DNA of 64,000 nucleotides from Prochlorococcus sp. AG-347-J22. GTDB taxonomy: Bacteria; Cyanobacteriota; Cyanobacteriia; PCC-6307; Cyanobiaceae. The stretch covers positions 1 to 64,000 of the forward strand of contig QCBY01000007.1 of assembly GCA_003279005.1 (NCBI GenBank), written 5' to 3'. Made by a program: the position numbers and the translations under genes. The notes below the pieces were generated by a model. That model was given only the letters and a program-made list of their open reading frames with translations, was not told where the DNA came from and made no database searches. Shown one piece after another: positions 62,786-64,000 of the stretch (position 1 is its first letter; the number at the start of each line of letters is the position of its first letter).

Positions 62786-63616
62786 ATGAATACAAAAAAC
62801 TGTCATCAAAAAAAAAGATTTGGTCAACATTGGTTAGTAAATAATTTGATATTGGAGAAGATAAAAGAAGTAGCAGAACTTGAAGAAAAAGATTTTATTC
62901 TAGAAATTGGGCCAGGAAGAGGAGCTTTGACATCACAATTGCTAAATTCAAAAATTAGTAGATTACACGCTGTTGAATTGGATAAAGACTTAATTGATTA
63001 TTTAAACAATAAATTTAAAAATTATAAAAAATTTTCACTACAGCAAGGAGATATTCTTTCAACAAATCTTGAATCTATAAACAAAAAAATTACAAAAGTG
63101 ATAGCAAATATTCCATATAATATTACTGGCCCAATATTAGATATTTTCATAGGCAGATTAGGCATAGTTAGTAAGAACAATTACGAGAAAATAATTTTTT
63201 TGATGCAAAAGGACGTTGTAGATAGGATCTTATCTGAGGATGGCAATAAGAATGCAGGAGCTCTTAGTGTGCGGATGCAACTCATTTCTAATATTAGAAG
63301 AGTATGCGATGTACCTCCATCTTCTTTTAATCCACCTCCAAAAGTATTTTCTTCTTTGGTTGTTTTTGAACCATTAAGACAAGATTTGCGGTTAGATATT
63401 AAATTAGAGAAATATATTGATAAACTTCTTCGAATTTCATATAACTCAAGAAGAAAAATGATAAGAAATACTCTTAATTCAATACTTTCAGAGGATGAGA
63501 TAAAGAAATTATCGGAATCATCTGAAATATGCTTTAATTTAAGGCCTCAAGATATTTCAATTAATAAATGGATTAAGCTTGCAGAAGCCTGTATTAAAAT
63601 AAGAAATGTGAATTAG
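62786..63616 (+). CDS. rsmA: 16S rRNA dimethyladenosine transferase
   Basis: A 276-aa KsgA family enzyme that dimethylates the two adjacent adenosines near the 3' end of 16S rRNA. Motifs: [20 protein letters not shown], the SAM loop [29 protein letters not shown], and the catalytic [11 protein letters not shown] (NxPY). The C-terminal domain has [17 protein letters not shown]. ispE follows after 4 bp. Confidence 0.97.
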   Translation: MNTKNCHQKKRFGQHWLVNNLILEKIKEVAELEEKDFILEIGPGRGALTSQLLNSKISRLHAVELDKDLIDYLNNKFKNYKKFSLQQGDILSTNLESINKKITKVIANIPYNITGPILDIFIGRLGIVSKNNYEKIIFLMQKDVVDRILSEDGNKNAGALSVRMQLISNIRRVCDVPPSSFNPPPKVFSSLVVFEPLRQDLRLDIKLEKYIDKLLRISYNSRRKMIRNTLNSILSEDEIKKLSESSEICFNLRPQDISINKWIKLAEACIKIRNVN

Positions 63617-63620
63617 TTAG

Positions 63621-64000
63621 ATGTCATTATTACCCAAAACTAAAATTTGTGTTAAGTCACCAGCAAAGATAAACCTTCACCTTGAAATTATCGGAAAAAG
63701 AGAAGATGGATTTCATGAATTAGCAATGATAATGCAAAATATTGACCTTTTTGACTATATAGAATTTGAAAATAACCAAATAGGTGAGATTGAATTAAAC
63801 TGTGATAAATCAGATCTAAGTCTTAATCAGGATAACTTAATAATAAAAGCAGCGAATTATTTAAAGGAGATATCCAATGATAAGGATTTAGGAGCTAATA
63901 TATTTCTAAAAAAAAATATTCCTATTGGTGCTGGCTTAGCTGGTGGCTCTAGCAACGCAGCTGCTTCATTAATTGGACTTAATAGATTATGGAATTTAAA
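63621..64000 (+). CDS. ispE: 4-diphosphocytidyl-2-C-methyl-D-erythritol kinase (5' part)
   Basis: Starts at ATG 63621 and runs off the end of the window. It is a GHMP kinase of the MEP isoprenoid pathway. The first conserved region is [20 protein letters not shown] (the AKINL motif), and the ATP-binding motif is [20 protein letters not shown]. The first 126 codons are visible. The rsmA-ispE order is conserved in many bacteria. Confidence 0.96.
   Translation, partial: MSLLPKTKICVKSPAKINLHLEIIGKREDGFHELAMIMQNIDLFDYIEFENNQIGEIELNCDKSDLSLNQDNLIIKAANYLKEISNDKDLGANIFLKKNIPIGAGLAGGSSNAAASLIGLNRLWNL

Overview
This window looks like chromosome from a high-light-adapted Prochlorococcus or a very close marine picocyanobacterium. 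The evidence is the very AT-rich sequence, compact gene packing, many tiny membrane proteins, several cyanobacteria-specific families (DUF1830, DUF1816, DUF2862, DUF3288, DUF3303, PAM68), a full urea uptake and urease locus, and a glucosylglycerate locus. The species assignment is inference from gene content; no database was searched.

Layout. 1-12 kb: the acidic, repeat-containing tail of a partial gene, a glutathione-peroxidase-like gene, purT, pepN, a metallo-beta-lactamase-fold protein with a degenerate metal site, and a string of small membrane proteins. Several of these are 27-57 codons long and were found only by reading the intergenic sequence. 12-21 kb: an accessory-looking stretch with an MTHFR-like plus FAD-oxidoreductase pair, a uridine-kinase-like protein, rpsU, a nucleoside deoxyribosyltransferase plus phosphoribosyltransferase pair, an HNH nuclease and a TauE-type permease. 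21-26 kb: a structured RNA-like locus with terminator-like ends facing both ways, an ABC-2 exporter (ATPase and two permeases) and a cluster of mini-ORFs.

26-36.5 kb is the nitrogen centre. urtABCDE (minus strand) has a near-consensus NtcA promoter upstream of urtA and a strong hairpin between urtA and urtB. ureGFE (minus) and ureDABC (plus) complete urease. 36.5-41.3 kb holds gpgS facing a three-gene operon (GH13_18 phosphorylase, gpgP, glycerate kinase). Together these could make glucosylglycerate and return it to glucose-1-phosphate and 3-phosphoglycerate.

41.3-64 kb is mostly housekeeping: tRNA-Pro(GGG), msrA, an ABC half-transporter, trpD, carA, mrnC, rlmB, gatA, dnaE, PAM68-rpsO, ruvA, dnaG, umuDC with a LexA-like box, rlmH, rsmA and the start of ispE. 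Within it lies a complete STAS (anti-sigma antagonist) gene with no canonical start codon in its N-terminal half. It appears to begin at ATA or ATC and overlaps the TTG start of mrnC.

I did not find a clear new defence or mobile system, CRISPR array, prophage or insertion sequence. The most interesting items are the non-AUG STAS gene, the structured RNA locus near 21.1 kb, two paralogous mini membrane proteins 33 kb apart, the MTHFR-like/flavoprotein pair, and the tetranucleotide repeat directly upstream of a hypothetical gene near 62.7 kb.
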